A DNA stretch of 64,000 bases from Pseudomonas sp. FeN3W (GCA_030263805.2 CP136010.1:186001-250000), one strand, 5' to 3'. Shown: positions 44,588-58,268, counted from the first letter of the stretch. The notes: generated from the letters alone by a model not told the origin. Made by a program: numbers and translations.

Positions 44588-45628
44588 TCAGGCGCCGCGA
44601 TCAACACGTCGCTTGCGATCGAGCACCTGTTCGGCCCGCGCACGGAGCTGGCCGCACCCGCCGTCGATGTCCTGGCCGGCCGAGTTGCGTACCTTGGTCA
44701 ACACGCCGCGGCTGTGCAGGTAACGCACGATCTGCACGATGCGTTCGCCATCGGGCCGCTGATATTCGTCGTCTTCCAGGCTGTTGTAGGGGATCAGGTT
44801 CATCACCGCATACTTGCCCTTGAGCAGCCGCAGGATGCCATCCATCTCATCCTTGTTGTCGTTGATGCCCTTGAGCAGTGTCCACTGGTACTGGATCGGG
44901 AATCCGGCCGCGCGGGCGTAGGCCTCGCCGAGCTCGATCAGTTCGTCGGGTGCGATCTGCGGCGCCCGCGGCAGCAGCGCCTGACGCAACGTCGCATCGG
45001 TGCTGTGCAGGGACAGGGCCAGCGCCGGCTTGACCCGCTGCTGCGGCAGACGCTCGAACACGCGCATATCGCCGACGCTGGAGAACACCAGATTCTTGTG
45101 GCCGATACCGCCGTCCGTGCCGAGCAGATCGATGGCCTCGAGCACATTGTCGAGATTGTGGGCGGGCTCGCCCATGCCCATGAACACCACCTTCTTCACC
45201 GGGCGGAAGCGCCGGGCGAGGGCGACCTGGGCGACGATCTCGGCACTGCCCAGCTGACGCAGCAGTCCGCTCTTGCCGGTCATGCAGAACACGCAGCCCA
45301 CCGCGCAGCCGACCTGGCTGGACACGCACAGTCCGTCGCGCGGAAGCAACACGCTTTCCACCATTTGCCCGTCGGCCAGTTCCACCAGCAAGCGCGCCGA
45401 ACCGTCGGCCGCTGGATGTTCGGAACGCAGCCGCGCCAGTCCGTCGATTTCGGCGCTCAGCGCCGGCAGCCCTGCGCGCACGCTCAGCGGCAGGAAGTCC
45501 TCAGCCTGTTGCTGGCGCCGGCCGACATCGAGCGGCAGGCCCTTGAGCCAGGCGCGGGTCATTCGCCCGATATGACGGGGCTTGGCGCCGATGTCGGCGA
45601 GGCGTTGCTGGAAGTCTGGGATTCGCAT
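44588..45628 (-). CDS. RlmN/Cfr-family radical SAM methyltransferase
   Basis: This 346-residue enzyme has the 4Fe-4S motif CAVGCVFC and follows RlmN layout, with a GGMGEP-like motif (MGMGEPAHNLDNV), a SLHSTD segment and a late Cys (GGCGQLR) in the position of the RlmN methyl-carrying cysteine. RlmN methylates A2503 of 23S rRNA and A37 of some tRNAs. This is a divergent paralogue rather than the main rlmN, which in Pseudomonas lies beside ndk and pilF. Its RNA target is uncertain. Confidence 0.85.
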   Translation of the reverse strand: MRIPDFQQRLADIGAKPRHIGRMTRAWLKGLPLDVGRRQQQAEDFLPLSVRAGLPALSAEIDGLARLRSEHPAADGSARLLVELADGQMVESVLLPRDGLCVSSQVGCAVGCVFCMTGKSGLLRQLGSAEIVAQVALARRFRPVKKVVFMGMGEPAHNLDNVLEAIDLLGTDGGIGHKNLVFSSVGDMRVFERLPQQRVKPALALSLHSTDATLRQALLPRAPQIAPDELIELGEAYARAAGFPIQYQWTLLKGINDNKDEMDGILRLLKGKYAVMNLIPYNSLEDDEYQRPDGERIVQIVRYLHSRGVLTKVRNSAGQDIDGGCGQLRARAEQVLDRKRRVDRGA

Positions 45629-45650
45629 AGGGCGCGCATTCTATCCGGGG

Positions 45651-46799
45651 TCACGCGGTGAAGCGACGGCAGAACGGCACGATGCCGGCCAACAGGACGG
45701 CGAGCAGTGCAAAGGCCATGCCCAGCGAGCTGAAATGGGCGACTACGCCCATCATGGCCGGACCCGCGAGGACTCCGGCGAAACCGATGGTGGTCGCCAC
45801 GGTGACGGCCAGTTGCACCGGCATGCCGTCCTGCCGGCTCAAGGACGAAATCAGCACCGGCGAGACGTTGGCGCAGCCCAGCCCGCACAATCCGTAACCG
45901 ATCAGCGCCACGGCCCAGTGCTGGGCGGCCAGACTCAGGCCGATGCCGAACGCAGCGAGCAGACCACCAAAGGCGATGACGCGGGCCGTGCCGAGTGCAT
46001 TCACCAGCGGGCCGCCAGCGAAGCGCGCAATGGTCACCATGAGGGCGAAGGCTGCGTAACCCAGGCCGCCCTTGGCCACTTCGAGGCCTTTCTCGCCGGT
46101 CAGGTAAAGCGCGCTCCAGTCCAGCACGGCGCCTTCGGCCAGATAGACGACAAAGCACATCAGGCCCACCAGCAGCACCACGCCTGTGGGCCGTACGAAC
46201 GCGAAGCCGCCGCCCGGCGCACGATTCGGCAGAAAGCCGCGGGCCAGAACGAGATTCGCCGCAACGATCAGCCCGATCATCAGAAAGCTGCCGATCTCCG
46301 GCGCCAGGCCGAGGGTCAGCAGACCGGTGAGCATCAGTGCACCGCTGATGGCGCCAAGGCTGTACATGCCGTGGAAGTTCGACATCAGTCGGCGGCCGAC
46401 CGCAGTCTCTACCAACACCGCCTGGATATTCATGATCACGTCGATGACGCCCAGACTGCCGCCAAAGCAGAACAGTGCCAGGGCCAGCAACAGCATCGAG
46501 TCGGTCAGGGCCATGCCGGCCAGAGACAACGCCAACAGCACGACGCTGCACAGCTGCACTGGACGGATGCCCCAGCGGCTCACCAGCACGCCGGACAGCG
46601 GCATCCAGGTCAGCGAGCCGATGCCGATGCAGAGCAGCAAAAGACCGAACACTGCATCGGTCATCTCGATGCGTTCGCGCACATAAGGCACCAGTGGCGC
46701 CCAGACGGACAGGCCGAAGCCGGCCATGAAGAAACCGCAACGGGTTGCGTTGCGCACGATAGGGGCGTCGATCTGAACGGTGTTGCGGACCGCAAGCAT
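45651..46799 (-). CDS. MFS transporter (YbjJ-like)
   Basis: This 382-residue protein has about 12 membrane helices and the MFS features GVLVSRWGIRPVQL (loop 2-3) and GGLGYAAFALMVTIARFAGGPLV (second half). ATG 46799 is preferred because GAGGA lies nine bases before it; an ATG nine bases upstream overlaps that site. The substrate is unknown. Confidence 0.87.
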   Translation of the reverse strand: MLAVRNTVQIDAPIVRNATRCGFFMAGFGLSVWAPLVPYVRERIEMTDAVFGLLLLCIGIGSLTWMPLSGVLVSRWGIRPVQLCSVVLLALSLAGMALTDSMLLLALALFCFGGSLGVIDVIMNIQAVLVETAVGRRLMSNFHGMYSLGAISGALMLTGLLTLGLAPEIGSFLMIGLIVAANLVLARGFLPNRAPGGGFAFVRPTGVVLLVGLMCFVVYLAEGAVLDWSALYLTGEKGLEVAKGGLGYAAFALMVTIARFAGGPLVNALGTARVIAFGGLLAAFGIGLSLAAQHWAVALIGYGLCGLGCANVSPVLISSLSRQDGMPVQLAVTVATTIGFAGVLAGPAMMGVVAHFSSLGMAFALLAVLLAGIVPFCRRFTA

Positions 46800-47129
46800 G
46801 GGCGGCATTCCTCGATGAATCGGGTTGGCGATGGGTTGAGTGCGCGGCGAGCCGCGTTTCACCACAGGGCCAGCAATCCGGTATCGAAGAGAAACAGCAG
46901 TCGGCTTCCCGCGGGCAGGCTTGAAGAGCAGGGGAGTGACGTGCTGAGCATGGAAGGAGGGCAGCTGTTGGATAGGTACACAGAGGATACACAACCCGGG
47001 CTACGGAACAACTCGAGCGCATGCCGGTACCATGGTGCGCCTCCCGCGTGGGGCACAACCGGCCCGATTCGACGGGTGCGCATGCTATTGTTGGCCGCTT
47101 TGCCGCCATGTGCGCTGCCGGAGCAGTCG
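46800..47129. other. Divergent intergenic region without a gene
   Basis: This 330-base region separates the MFS gene from the DUF1883 gene. It should contain promoters for both. Nothing else could be supported; open frames here look random. Confidence 0.4.
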
Positions 47130-47429
47130 ATGAAGTTCATACACCAGCGCGAGCACCTCAACGAGGACGATATCGTCGTCATCGAATGCTCGCAGACCTG
47201 CAACATCCGCCTGATGAACGATGCCAATTTCCGCAGTTTCAAGAACGGCGGTCGGCACACTTACCATGGTGGGGCGTTCGATAAGTTCCCGGCGAAAATC
47301 GTCGTGCCGAGCACTGGCTTCTGGAACATCACCATCGATACGGTCACCCGCCGCCCGATCAGCGTGACGCGCAAACCGAACCTCAGTCACTCGATCAGGG
47401 TCATTCGACGGTCCCCCTCGCATCTGTAA
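47130..47429 (+). CDS. DUF1883 domain protein
   Basis: This 99-residue protein starts at ATG 47130 behind a GGAG site. It matches DUF1883 over its length (MKFIHQREHLNEDDIVVIECSQTCNIRLMNDANFRSF, then GGRHTYHGGAFDKFPAKIVVPSTGFWNITID). The fold is a small beta sandwich found alone or next to TIR-like or other domains. No role is established. Nothing in the neighbourhood clarifies it. Confidence 0.85.
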   Translation: MKFIHQREHLNEDDIVVIECSQTCNIRLMNDANFRSFKNGGRHTYHGGAFDKFPAKIVVPSTGFWNITIDTVTRRPISVTRKPNLSHSIRVIRRSPSHL

Positions 47430-47536
47430 TTGCCCCATGGGCTGCGAGGCAATTCACAGGGAGCGATTTTTTGAACCGCAGTCAGCATCCGCACGCCATC
47501 AACAGCAGTCTGGACAAACACACGCCGGAGACGCGC

Positions 47537-48445
47537 ATGAGCGATAGCCGTGGCGGAACTACCCGCGCGCATCTGGGCATGCTGTTCTGGGCACTTTTTG
47601 TCGGGTTGTCCTTTCCCGCGGTGGGTTTGCTCAGTGACGGGTTGCCGCCACTGTTGCTGACCGCCATGCGCTTCGGCATCGCGGCATTGGTCCTGGCGCC
47701 GCTGGCCTGGAGCCAGAGCGAGGGGCGACCGCATTGGCGCACGCTACTGCTGTACGCCGCCATGGGGCTATGCCTGGCAGGCTTTTTCGGCACCATGTTT
47801 TGGGCGGCTCATCGGGTCAGTGCATTGTCGATGGCGACGCTGTTCGTCAGCGTGCCGCTGCTGGCTTACTGCCTGGGCCGTGGCCTCGGCGTCGAGCAGC
47901 CTGCCGGGCGTCTGCTGGCTATCCTGGCGCTTGGCGCGAGCGGGGCGCTTGGACTGGCATGGGCCGAGAACGGCGGCGATTTCTCCAGCATGCAGCTTGG
48001 CCTGGGCGAGCTGGGGTTTTTCTTCGGCTGCGTCGCTTCGGCGTTGTACCCGGTGCTCAGCAAATGGGGACTGGCGAACGGCACTTTGCCGCGGCAGGCG
48101 GGTTTGCGCACCTTCTGGAGCCTCATCGCCGGCGCGTTGCTGATAGGCCTGATGGGCTTGATCTGGGAAACGCCGGTCACGCTGCTGCGCATGAATCTGC
48201 TGGATCTGCTGCTGGTGACCTACCTCGGCGTGTTCTCCAGCGCCATGACCTTCTTCCTGCAGCAGCGAGCGACGTCCGTTCTCACGCCTGGTGCGGTCAC
48301 GGCCTACAGCTATCTGGTGCCCTTCGTCTCGATGTTGCTGCTGTTCTTCGATCAGCCAGCACGCATGGGCGTGCACTGGTTGCCCGGTAGCCTGTTGGTC
48401 GTGCTCGCCATTGGCCTGTTGCTACGTCGCGACCGCCAGCCATAG
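47537..48445 (+). CDS. EamA/DMT-family transporter
   Basis: This 302-residue protein has ten hydrophobic segments in two EamA repeats (about residues 15-140 and 160-295). The start ATG 47537 has a GGAG site; a TTG 66 bases earlier is open but weaker. Members export amino acids, purines or other metabolites. The substrate is unknown. Confidence 0.85.
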   Translation: MSDSRGGTTRAHLGMLFWALFVGLSFPAVGLLSDGLPPLLLTAMRFGIAALVLAPLAWSQSEGRPHWRTLLLYAAMGLCLAGFFGTMFWAAHRVSALSMATLFVSVPLLAYCLGRGLGVEQPAGRLLAILALGASGALGLAWAENGGDFSSMQLGLGELGFFFGCVASALYPVLSKWGLANGTLPRQAGLRTFWSLIAGALLIGLMGLIWETPVTLLRMNLLDLLLVTYLGVFSSAMTFFLQQRATSVLTPGAVTAYSYLVPFVSMLLLFFDQPARMGVHWLPGSLLVVLAIGLLLRRDRQP

Positions 48446-48458
48446 GGCTTGCAGCCTG

Positions 48459-48983
48459 TCATTCGCCTAGCAGTGCGCGGGTATGTGCGATCGCCTGCCG
48501 CTCGCGTTCGGTCCAGCTGCCGCCAACCTCGACGAAGGGCTGGTCCCGCTGCACCAGCCAGCTGCGGCATGCCTGAAAGAAGTCCATCCGTTCGCTGAGA
48601 TCAGGCTGACAGCGCTGGCCGTCGGCATGCCACTCGATACCCCCGGGCGAGAGCAACAGGTGCTGGTGGTAATCCCGCGCCAGCAGCTCGTCCTCGAGCC
48701 AGACGGGGCAGTCGCCAAAGAGCGTGCGACTCCAGAGCATGTTGCTCAGCAGATGGGTGTCGAGAATCAACAGGTGCGGCGCGCGAGCGCGCTCTGCATC
48801 CTCCCAGGCCAACTGACCGCGGGCGATGGTCGGGATGTCGACAAGCGTCGTGTCGCGTTGCGTCTGTTCGATGTAATGGCGAACGTATTCGCCCACCATC
48901 GCTCCGCCAAACGCACTCAGCAGCCGCCCAGCGAGCCAGCTTTTGCCGGTGGACTCCGGCCCGGTTAGCACCAGCACCTTCAT
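48459..48983 (-). CDS. NadR-type AAA/P-loop kinase domain protein (ribosylnicotinamide kinase-like)
   Basis: This 174-residue protein is a P-loop protein with Walker A GPESTGKS at residues 8-15, related to the C-terminal ribosylnicotinamide kinase domain of NadR (GPESTGKSWLAGRLL, EYVRHYIEQTQ). It overlaps pnuC by 4 bases. PnuC imports nicotinamide riboside and the kinase would trap it as NMN, so the pair forms a minimal NAD salvage module. It lacks the NadR adenylyltransferase and HTH domains. Confidence 0.87.
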   Translation of the reverse strand: MKVLVLTGPESTGKSWLAGRLLSAFGGAMVGEYVRHYIEQTQRDTTLVDIPTIARGQLAWEDAERARAPHLLILDTHLLSNMLWSRTLFGDCPVWLEDELLARDYHQHLLLSPGGIEWHADGQRCQPDLSERMDFFQACRSWLVQRDQPFVEVGGSWTERERQAIAHTRALLGE

Positions 48984-49543
48984 CGCGTCGCCACCAGCGC
49001 CGTGCGCCACTCTCGCAGCCCCATGACCGCGAGCCCGGTGAACAGCGCGTAGAGGCCGGCCGTCAGCCAGTAGCCTTGATAGCTGAAGAAACCGATGAAC
49101 AGCACATCCACGACGACCCACAAAATCCAGCACTGCAGTCGCTTGAGCGCCATCCACAGCTGTGCGAGCAGGCTGAATGCGGTGAGGGTGGCGTCGATCC
49201 AGGGAAATGCAGCCTCGGTGAAGCTCGCCATGGCGCTGCCGAGCAGCAGGCTGACAAGCACCGCGCAGGCGATGCCGATAGCTACCTCGCGCGGGCTGCC
49301 TCGGGTTACGGGCCTACCGTGTTCGCCTGTGGCACCTTGCGTCCAGGCCCACCAGCCGTAGAGCTGCATCGCGGCGAAAACGCTATGCAGCAGCACCTGT
49401 GAATACAGCTGGGCCTGGAAGAAAAACCAGGCATACAGCGACACCATGCCCAGCCCGATCGGCCAGCACCACGGGTTCTGACGTACCGTCAGCCATACGG
49501 CGATCACGCCGAGTAGCGAGGCGATCAGTTCGAGTGCAGACAT
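48980..49543 (-). CDS. pnuC: Nicotinamide riboside transporter PnuC
   Basis: This 187-residue membrane protein has about seven helices. It carries PnuC features WPIGLGMVSLYAWFFFQAQLYSQVLLHSVF and WILWVVVDVLFIGFFSYQGY. It facilitates uptake of nicotinamide riboside. It is the first gene of a two-gene operon with the NadR-like kinase (ATGA overlap). No regulatory RNA was recognised upstream. Confidence 0.92.
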   Translation of the reverse strand: MSALELIASLLGVIAVWLTVRQNPWCWPIGLGMVSLYAWFFFQAQLYSQVLLHSVFAAMQLYGWWAWTQGATGEHGRPVTRGSPREVAIGIACAVLVSLLLGSAMASFTEAAFPWIDATLTAFSLLAQLWMALKRLQCWILWVVVDVLFIGFFSYQGYWLTAGLYALFTGLAVMGLREWRTALVATR

Positions 49544-49779
49544 GGCGTAAGACCAGCTTTGCGAAAGAGGGCGCGATCATAGCGGACGTCGCCGCCTAGG
49601 ACTGCACGTGTTGCGCCGCTTGATGATTGAACGCCTCCTGTATCCACTGGTCATGGTTGAAGCAAGGGCGCAGCGGGAGGCTCGCCGAAGTTGAACCAAG
49701 CCCCCGAGGAGAGGAGATGCTCCTGAGTGACCCTGGCAATGGCCGGTAGTCGCGGCGGCTTGCGGATATCGGACGGCTT

Positions 49780-50892
49780 ATGAGTGATGCCGGAGCGCGG
49801 CACGGCAAGAATCGCAATATTCAATTTCTACGTGGGCTGGCAATCATGATGGTGCTGCTGGCCCATGCCTCGGTGATGCTGGTCGGCACGCAGGCGCAGT
49901 GGTGGGACGGCTTGCTAAAGCATTTCCTGCCTGGTGTCGGGGTCGATCTGTTCTTTCTTATTTCCGGCTACCTGATGGGCGCGACCTTTCTGCGCAAGCA
50001 GCAGGGCTTCGAAGCCGAGTCGGTGTATGCCTTCTACAAGAAACGCATTCGCCGCGTGCTACTGCCGACCTGGTTCTGGGCGGCTGTGGTACTGCTATTC
50101 AGCCTCATCGAGCCACCGCGTGGTGCGCCGGGCTACTCGCTGGATACGCTGCTCGGTGTGACGGTGAGCGCCGCGTTCTTCCTCGCCAATGTCTTCAACG
50201 GACTGCACGAGACGGATTTCGGCTATTTCTGGTCGATCGCTCTGGAGGTGCAATTCTACCTGCTGTTCCCGCTGCTGCTCTTGCTGCGCCGGGCGTTCTG
50301 GCCTGCGGTGATCGGTATCGTGCTCTGGTTCAGCTTCGCCAATCCTTTCGCGCCCGAGTGGCTGTTTCGGGCGAACGGCCTGTTCATGGGGCTGCTGCTA
50401 TGGAAGCTGTCGTCGCTGGATCAGTTTCGTGTCGTCGAGCGCGACATCGAGGCGATGACCGCTACCAGCAAAGTGCTGCTGATCGGTCTGGCGGTGGTTT
50501 CGGCGAGCATTCTGGCTATCGCCCTGGAACCGCTTGCCTCGTTCCGCTGGGCGGCGGCGACACTGGTGCTGGCCGTTCCATTCATGCTGGCGGTCTGTTC
50601 CAGCGAGGCGATTTTCGGCGCCGTGTCGCGTCCGTTGGAGGCAGTCGGGCAGCTGTCGTTCTCGCTGTACCTGTGCCATATCCCGGTCTGGCTGCTGTGC
50701 ATGATTTGGCTCGACGAGCAGCCGCTACTGCCGCGCGTGATGGTTTGCGTGACGATGTCGCTGATCGTCGCAGGCCTGAGCTATCGCTATATCGAACGGC
50801 CGTTGATGGCGGGCGGGAAGCCAGCGGCAGCCACCGGAGAAGGGACGACTGTGGGTCCAATAGCCGCCGTCCGCGCAGGGCGAGGCGGCTAG
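49780..50892 (+). CDS. Acyltransferase 3 (OafA-type) membrane protein
   Basis: This 370-residue integral membrane acyltransferase begins with the family pattern NIQFLRGLAIMMVLLAHA, containing the conserved Arg and His, and GVDLFFLISGYLMG. About ten helices follow. Members O-acetylate cell-surface sugars or exported molecules. The acceptor cannot be deduced, and no polysaccharide genes are adjacent. It converges on the gene at 50900 with a 7-base gap. Confidence 0.88.
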   Translation: MSDAGARHGKNRNIQFLRGLAIMMVLLAHASVMLVGTQAQWWDGLLKHFLPGVGVDLFFLISGYLMGATFLRKQQGFEAESVYAFYKKRIRRVLLPTWFWAAVVLLFSLIEPPRGAPGYSLDTLLGVTVSAAFFLANVFNGLHETDFGYFWSIALEVQFYLLFPLLLLLRRAFWPAVIGIVLWFSFANPFAPEWLFRANGLFMGLLLWKLSSLDQFRVVERDIEAMTATSKVLLIGLAVVSASILAIALEPLASFRWAAATLVLAVPFMLAVCSSEAIFGAVSRPLEAVGQLSFSLYLCHIPVWLLCMIWLDEQPLLPRVMVCVTMSLIVAGLSYRYIERPLMAGGKPAAATGEGTTVGPIAAVRAGRGG

Positions 50893-50899
50893 ATAGGCG

Positions 50900-51220
50900 T
50901 TACTCGTCCTCGCCGCCGATGGCGTTGAGGCACTGCAGGCGATGCGGGCCTTCCAGCAGCCAGCTTTCGCCATCTGGCTGAAGTTGGGCCTCCATGATCT
51001 GGTTATAGCTGAACTGCCATTGGCGACGCGTGCGGCCGTCGACCAGATCGATGGTCAGCAGGATGTCTTCACTGGCGAATGGCTGATTGGCTTCGGCCGC
51101 GGCGTCGGCATCGTCGAGCAGCGCCTCGTTCAGCGCGAACTGCCAGGCATGCAGGTCGTCGATGATCAGCATGTCGGCGGTTTCGAGTTCGTCGATCAGC
51201 AGCGGTGTTTCGGATGACAT
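50900..51220 (-). CDS. Conserved hypothetical acidic protein (possibly DUF5629)
   Basis: This 106-residue acidic soluble protein (MSSETPLLIDELETADMLIIDDLHAWQFALNEALL, then LLTIDLVDGRTRRQWQFSYNQIMEA) is typical of a small Pseudomonas-specific family next to metH. I associate it with DUF5629 but could not check. Its start is 57 bases from the metH stop, so it may be transcribed with metH. No function is known. Confidence 0.75.
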   Translation of the reverse strand: MSSETPLLIDELETADMLIIDDLHAWQFALNEALLDDADAAAEANQPFASEDILLTIDLVDGRTRRQWQFSYNQIMEAQLQPDGESWLLEGPHRLQCLNAIGGEDE

Positions 51221-51277
51221 GGTGCAAGCTCCATTGAGCGGAACGACGGCGGGCGCTCAAAGGCGCCCGCCGCGGGA

Positions 51278-54970
<3,693 letters not shown>

Positions 54971-55133
54971 GGGGACTACCTGAAAAGCTGGGACAAAAGA
55001 GCGCGAATGATAGCAAAGCTGCATGCTTTTTTAGCCTTCGCGCTTTTGCATGAGGATTATTCAGGTTGGGCAACATTGGCCCTGACCCGGAACAGCCGCA
55101 TAGAATGCTCGCTCACCTCAAGGCGCTCGTTGC

Positions 55134-57413
55134 ATGTCTTTCCGTTTCTGGCTTGGTTGCTTTCTATTTCTCTCGCTCACCTCTGCGCGCGCCGAACCCC
55201 TTTCCTATGAGCGTGATATTCAGCCGCTATTTACCGCGAAATGCGTCGCTTGCCACGCCTGCTATGACTCGCCCTGCCAGCTCAATCTTGGCAGCGGCGA
55301 GGGTGCATCCCGTGGCGCGCACAAACTGCCGGTCTACAACGGCGCCCGTGTAAAGGCCCAGGAGCCGACTCGCCTGTTTCTCGATGCGGTAGGCGAAGAG
55401 GCGTGGCGGCGCAAGGGCTTCAATTCGGTACTCGATGCCAAGGGCACCCAGGCCGCGCTGATGGCACGAATGCTCGAACTCGGCCGCAGCCAGCCGCTGA
55501 TGCCCAATGCCAAGCTGCCGTCGACGCTGGAGATCGGCATCGGCCGGGAAAACACCTGCCCGCTGCCGGACGAATTCGACCGCTATGCGCGGCGCAACAT
55601 GCATGGCGGCATGCCTTTCGCCGTAACCGGGCTGAACGATGCGGAGTACGCACTCCTGCAGCGTTGGCTGGAGCAGGGCGCATCAGTCGAAGCGTCCTTA
55701 CCGCCCGAGCCGTCGACGACCGAATCCTTGCAGATCGACGAGTGGGAACGCTTGCTCAATACGCCCGGTGCACGCGGCAGTCTGGTTGGCCGCTGGTTGT
55801 ATGAGCACCTCTTCATCGCGCATCTGTACTTCGAAGGGGCGCAGGGCGGTCGCTTCTACCAACTGGTTCGTTCGCGCACGCCCAGTGGCGAGCCGGTCGA
55901 TGCCATTGCGACGCGACGGCCGAACGATGATCCGGGTACCCGGTTCAGCTATCGCCTGCGACCGATTACCGACGTGATCGTGCACAAGACGCACATCACC
56001 TATCCACTCAGTGCCGCGAAGCTGGAGCGGGTTCGCTCGCTGTTCTTCAGCGGCGACTGGAAGGTCGATGCGATTCCCGGATACGGCGCAGGCCACAGAG
56101 CCAATCCGTTCAAGACTTTCCAGGCCATTCCCGCCGAGGCCCGTTACCAGTTCATGCTGGATAACGCCGAGTATTTCGTCCGCACCTTTATCCGTGGGCC
56201 GGTGTGCCGCGGGCAGATCGCCACGGACGTGATTCGCGACAACTTCTGGGTGTTCTTTCAGGATCCGCAGCACGATCTGTACATCACTGACCGGCGCTTT
56301 CGCGAACAGACCACGCCGCTGCTGGCGATGCCCGGGCAGTTCGATGAAATGGGCGACCTGCTCGCGTTCTGGAAGAGCTACCAGGTCAAGCGCAACCAGT
56401 ACGAACAGCTGCGCATGAGCGCGTATGCGGGCAAGCCCGCGCAGTGGGAGCAGATATGGTCCGGCAATGACAATGCCTTGCTGAGCATCTTCCGCCAGCA
56501 TGACAGCGCCTCGGTGCGCAAAGGGCTGATCGGCGAGATTCCGCAGACGCTCTGGTGGATGGACTATCCGCTGCTCGAGCGCACCTACTACCAGCTTGTG
56601 GTCAATTTCGACGTGTTCGGCAACGTCTCCCATCAAGGCCAGACACGGCTGTACTTCGATCTGATCCGCAACGGCGCGGAGCTGAACTTCCTGCGGCTGC
56701 TACCGGCTGCCTCCCGCCAGGCCATCCTCGATGACTGGTACGAGCAGGGTGGGCAGCTGAAGCTGCTTCTGGCCTACACCTCCATCGACGATTCGACGCC
56801 GTCGCTGCTGACGCTGAACAGGGCTGATCCGAAGCGCGCGTTCGCTCGAGCGATGCTGACAAGGTACGCCGGCATCAACGCAGCCCTCGATCCGATCAAC
56901 CGTTGCCAGGGCACCCATTGCTATCGCGCAGGGCAGCCCGCGAGCTTGCAACGGGCCGAGCAGGCGCTCAGTCGCCTGACCAATCGGCTCGCCGGAGGCT
57001 TGCCGGCGATCCAGCATCTGCCGGAAGCCACGCTGCTGCGTGTCGAGTACGATGGCGATCGGCGTGAAATCTACAGCCTGCTGCGCAACCGGGCGCACAG
57101 CAACGTCGCCTTCATGTACGGCGAATCACTGCGCTGGCAGCCGAGGTTGGACACCCTGACGGTGTATCCAGGCGTTCTCAGCAGCTATCCGAATTTCCTC
57201 TTCAATGTACCTGCCGCCGAGGTGCCGACATTTGTCGCAGCACTGGAGGAGGTGAAGGCGAGTCATCAACTGGAGCGCCTGGTCGAGCGCTGGGGTGTGC
57301 GGCGCAGCCATCCGCGTTTCTGGGATTACTTCAACGATCTGACCCGCTATCTCGAAGAAACCGAGCCACTGGAAGCGGGCGTACTGGATATGAATCGCTA
57401 TGAAAACCTTTGA
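55134..57413 (+). CDS. cti: Fatty acid cis/trans isomerase
   Basis: This 759-residue periplasmic protein begins with a signal peptide (MSFRFWLGCFLFLSLTSARA). A c-type heme site CVACH lies at residues 37-41. Cti converts cis- to trans-unsaturated fatty acids in membrane lipids, a rapid defence of pseudomonads against solvents and heat. The length and the heme position match P. putida Cti as I remember it. It is divergent from metH. Confidence 0.95.
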   Translation: MSFRFWLGCFLFLSLTSARAEPLSYERDIQPLFTAKCVACHACYDSPCQLNLGSGEGASRGAHKLPVYNGARVKAQEPTRLFLDAVGEEAWRRKGFNSVLDAKGTQAALMARMLELGRSQPLMPNAKLPSTLEIGIGRENTCPLPDEFDRYARRNMHGGMPFAVTGLNDAEYALLQRWLEQGASVEASLPPEPSTTESLQIDEWERLLNTPGARGSLVGRWLYEHLFIAHLYFEGAQGGRFYQLVRSRTPSGEPVDAIATRRPNDDPGTRFSYRLRPITDVIVHKTHITYPLSAAKLERVRSLFFSGDWKVDAIPGYGAGHRANPFKTFQAIPAEARYQFMLDNAEYFVRTFIRGPVCRGQIATDVIRDNFWVFFQDPQHDLYITDRRFREQTTPLLAMPGQFDEMGDLLAFWKSYQVKRNQYEQLRMSAYAGKPAQWEQIWSGNDNALLSIFRQHDSASVRKGLIGEIPQTLWWMDYPLLERTYYQLVVNFDVFGNVSHQGQTRLYFDLIRNGAELNFLRLLPAASRQAILDDWYEQGGQLKLLLAYTSIDDSTPSLLTLNRADPKRAFARAMLTRYAGINAALDPINRCQGTHCYRAGQPASLQRAEQALSRLTNRLAGGLPAIQHLPEATLLRVEYDGDRREIYSLLRNRAHSNVAFMYGESLRWQPRLDTLTVYPGVLSSYPNFLFNVPAAEVPTFVAALEEVKASHQLERLVERWGVRRSHPRFWDYFNDLTRYLEETEPLEAGVLDMNRYENL

Positions 57414-57532
57414 TTCGTCGCGAGCGGCGCCCCCGGCTGGAACTCGATCACGGCTAACCCGACTAAAATACTAGGACTTAACCGCGGCAGTGGTTTGGCG
57501 TACACTGCGGCGCATGTCTGCGAGGAGTTCCC

Positions 57533-58117
57533 ATGAGCGCGATCACCATTACCGAAGCTGCACACGATTATTTGGCCGACCTGCTCGAGAAGCAGAACAC
57601 CACCGGCATCGGCATTCGCATCTTCATTACCCAGCCGGGCACCCCGTATGCTGAAACCTGCATCGCCTACTGCAAGCCGGGCGAGGAGAAGCCGGACGAC
57701 ATCGCACTGGCGCTGAAGAGCTTCACGGCCTGGATCGATGGCACCAGCGAGCCTTTCCTCGAGGATGCGCTGGTCGACTACGCGACCGACCGGATGGGTG
57801 GCCAGCTGACCATCAAGGCGCCGAATGCCAAGGTGCCAATGGTCAATGAAGACAGCCCGATGAACGAGCGCATCAATTATTACCTGCAGACCGAGATCAA
57901 TCCGGGGCTGGCCAGCCATGGCGGGCAGGTCACGCTGATCGATGTGGTCGAGGAAGGCATCGCCGTGCTGCAGTTCGGCGGTGGTTGCCAGGGCTGCGGG
58001 CAGGCGGACGTCACCCTCAAGGAAGGCATCGAGAAGACCCTGCTGGCCCGGATTCCGGAGCTCAAAGGCGTGCGTGACGTGACCGATCACACCAATCGCG
58101 AGAACGCCTACTACTGA
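57533..58117 (+). CDS. nfuA: Fe/S biogenesis protein NfuA
   Basis: This 194-residue Fe-S carrier has an N-terminal degenerate A-type domain (ITITEAAHDYLADLLEKQ) and a C-terminal Nfu domain with the cluster motif GGCQGCGQADVTLKEGIE. Two monomers share one 4Fe-4S cluster at CxxC. GAGGAG precedes the start. It supports cluster delivery under oxidative stress. Confidence 0.96.
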   Translation: MSAITITEAAHDYLADLLEKQNTTGIGIRIFITQPGTPYAETCIAYCKPGEEKPDDIALALKSFTAWIDGTSEPFLEDALVDYATDRMGGQLTIKAPNAKVPMVNEDSPMNERINYYLQTEINPGLASHGGQVTLIDVVEEGIAVLQFGGGCQGCGQADVTLKEGIEKTLLARIPELKGVRDVTDHTNRENAYY

Positions 58118-58268
58118 TCCGGAGCAGTCCGGCGGAGCAGCACCGTTGGGCCGTTCGGCAGTTTTTAAGGTGAAATGCCACTATTTTGCCTTCATTGCGC
58201 GCACAGCGCGCCTTTCCTGCGATAAGCTCTCGTGCCAAGGTTGATCGGGTAACGAGAGCTCGTACCAC

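Noticed and set aside
45582..47085. Long plus-strand open frame opposite the MFS transporter
   Set aside because: It is an antisense shadow of the transporter rich in His and Gln; only its in-frame 3' end (47130-47429, DUF1883) is a real gene.
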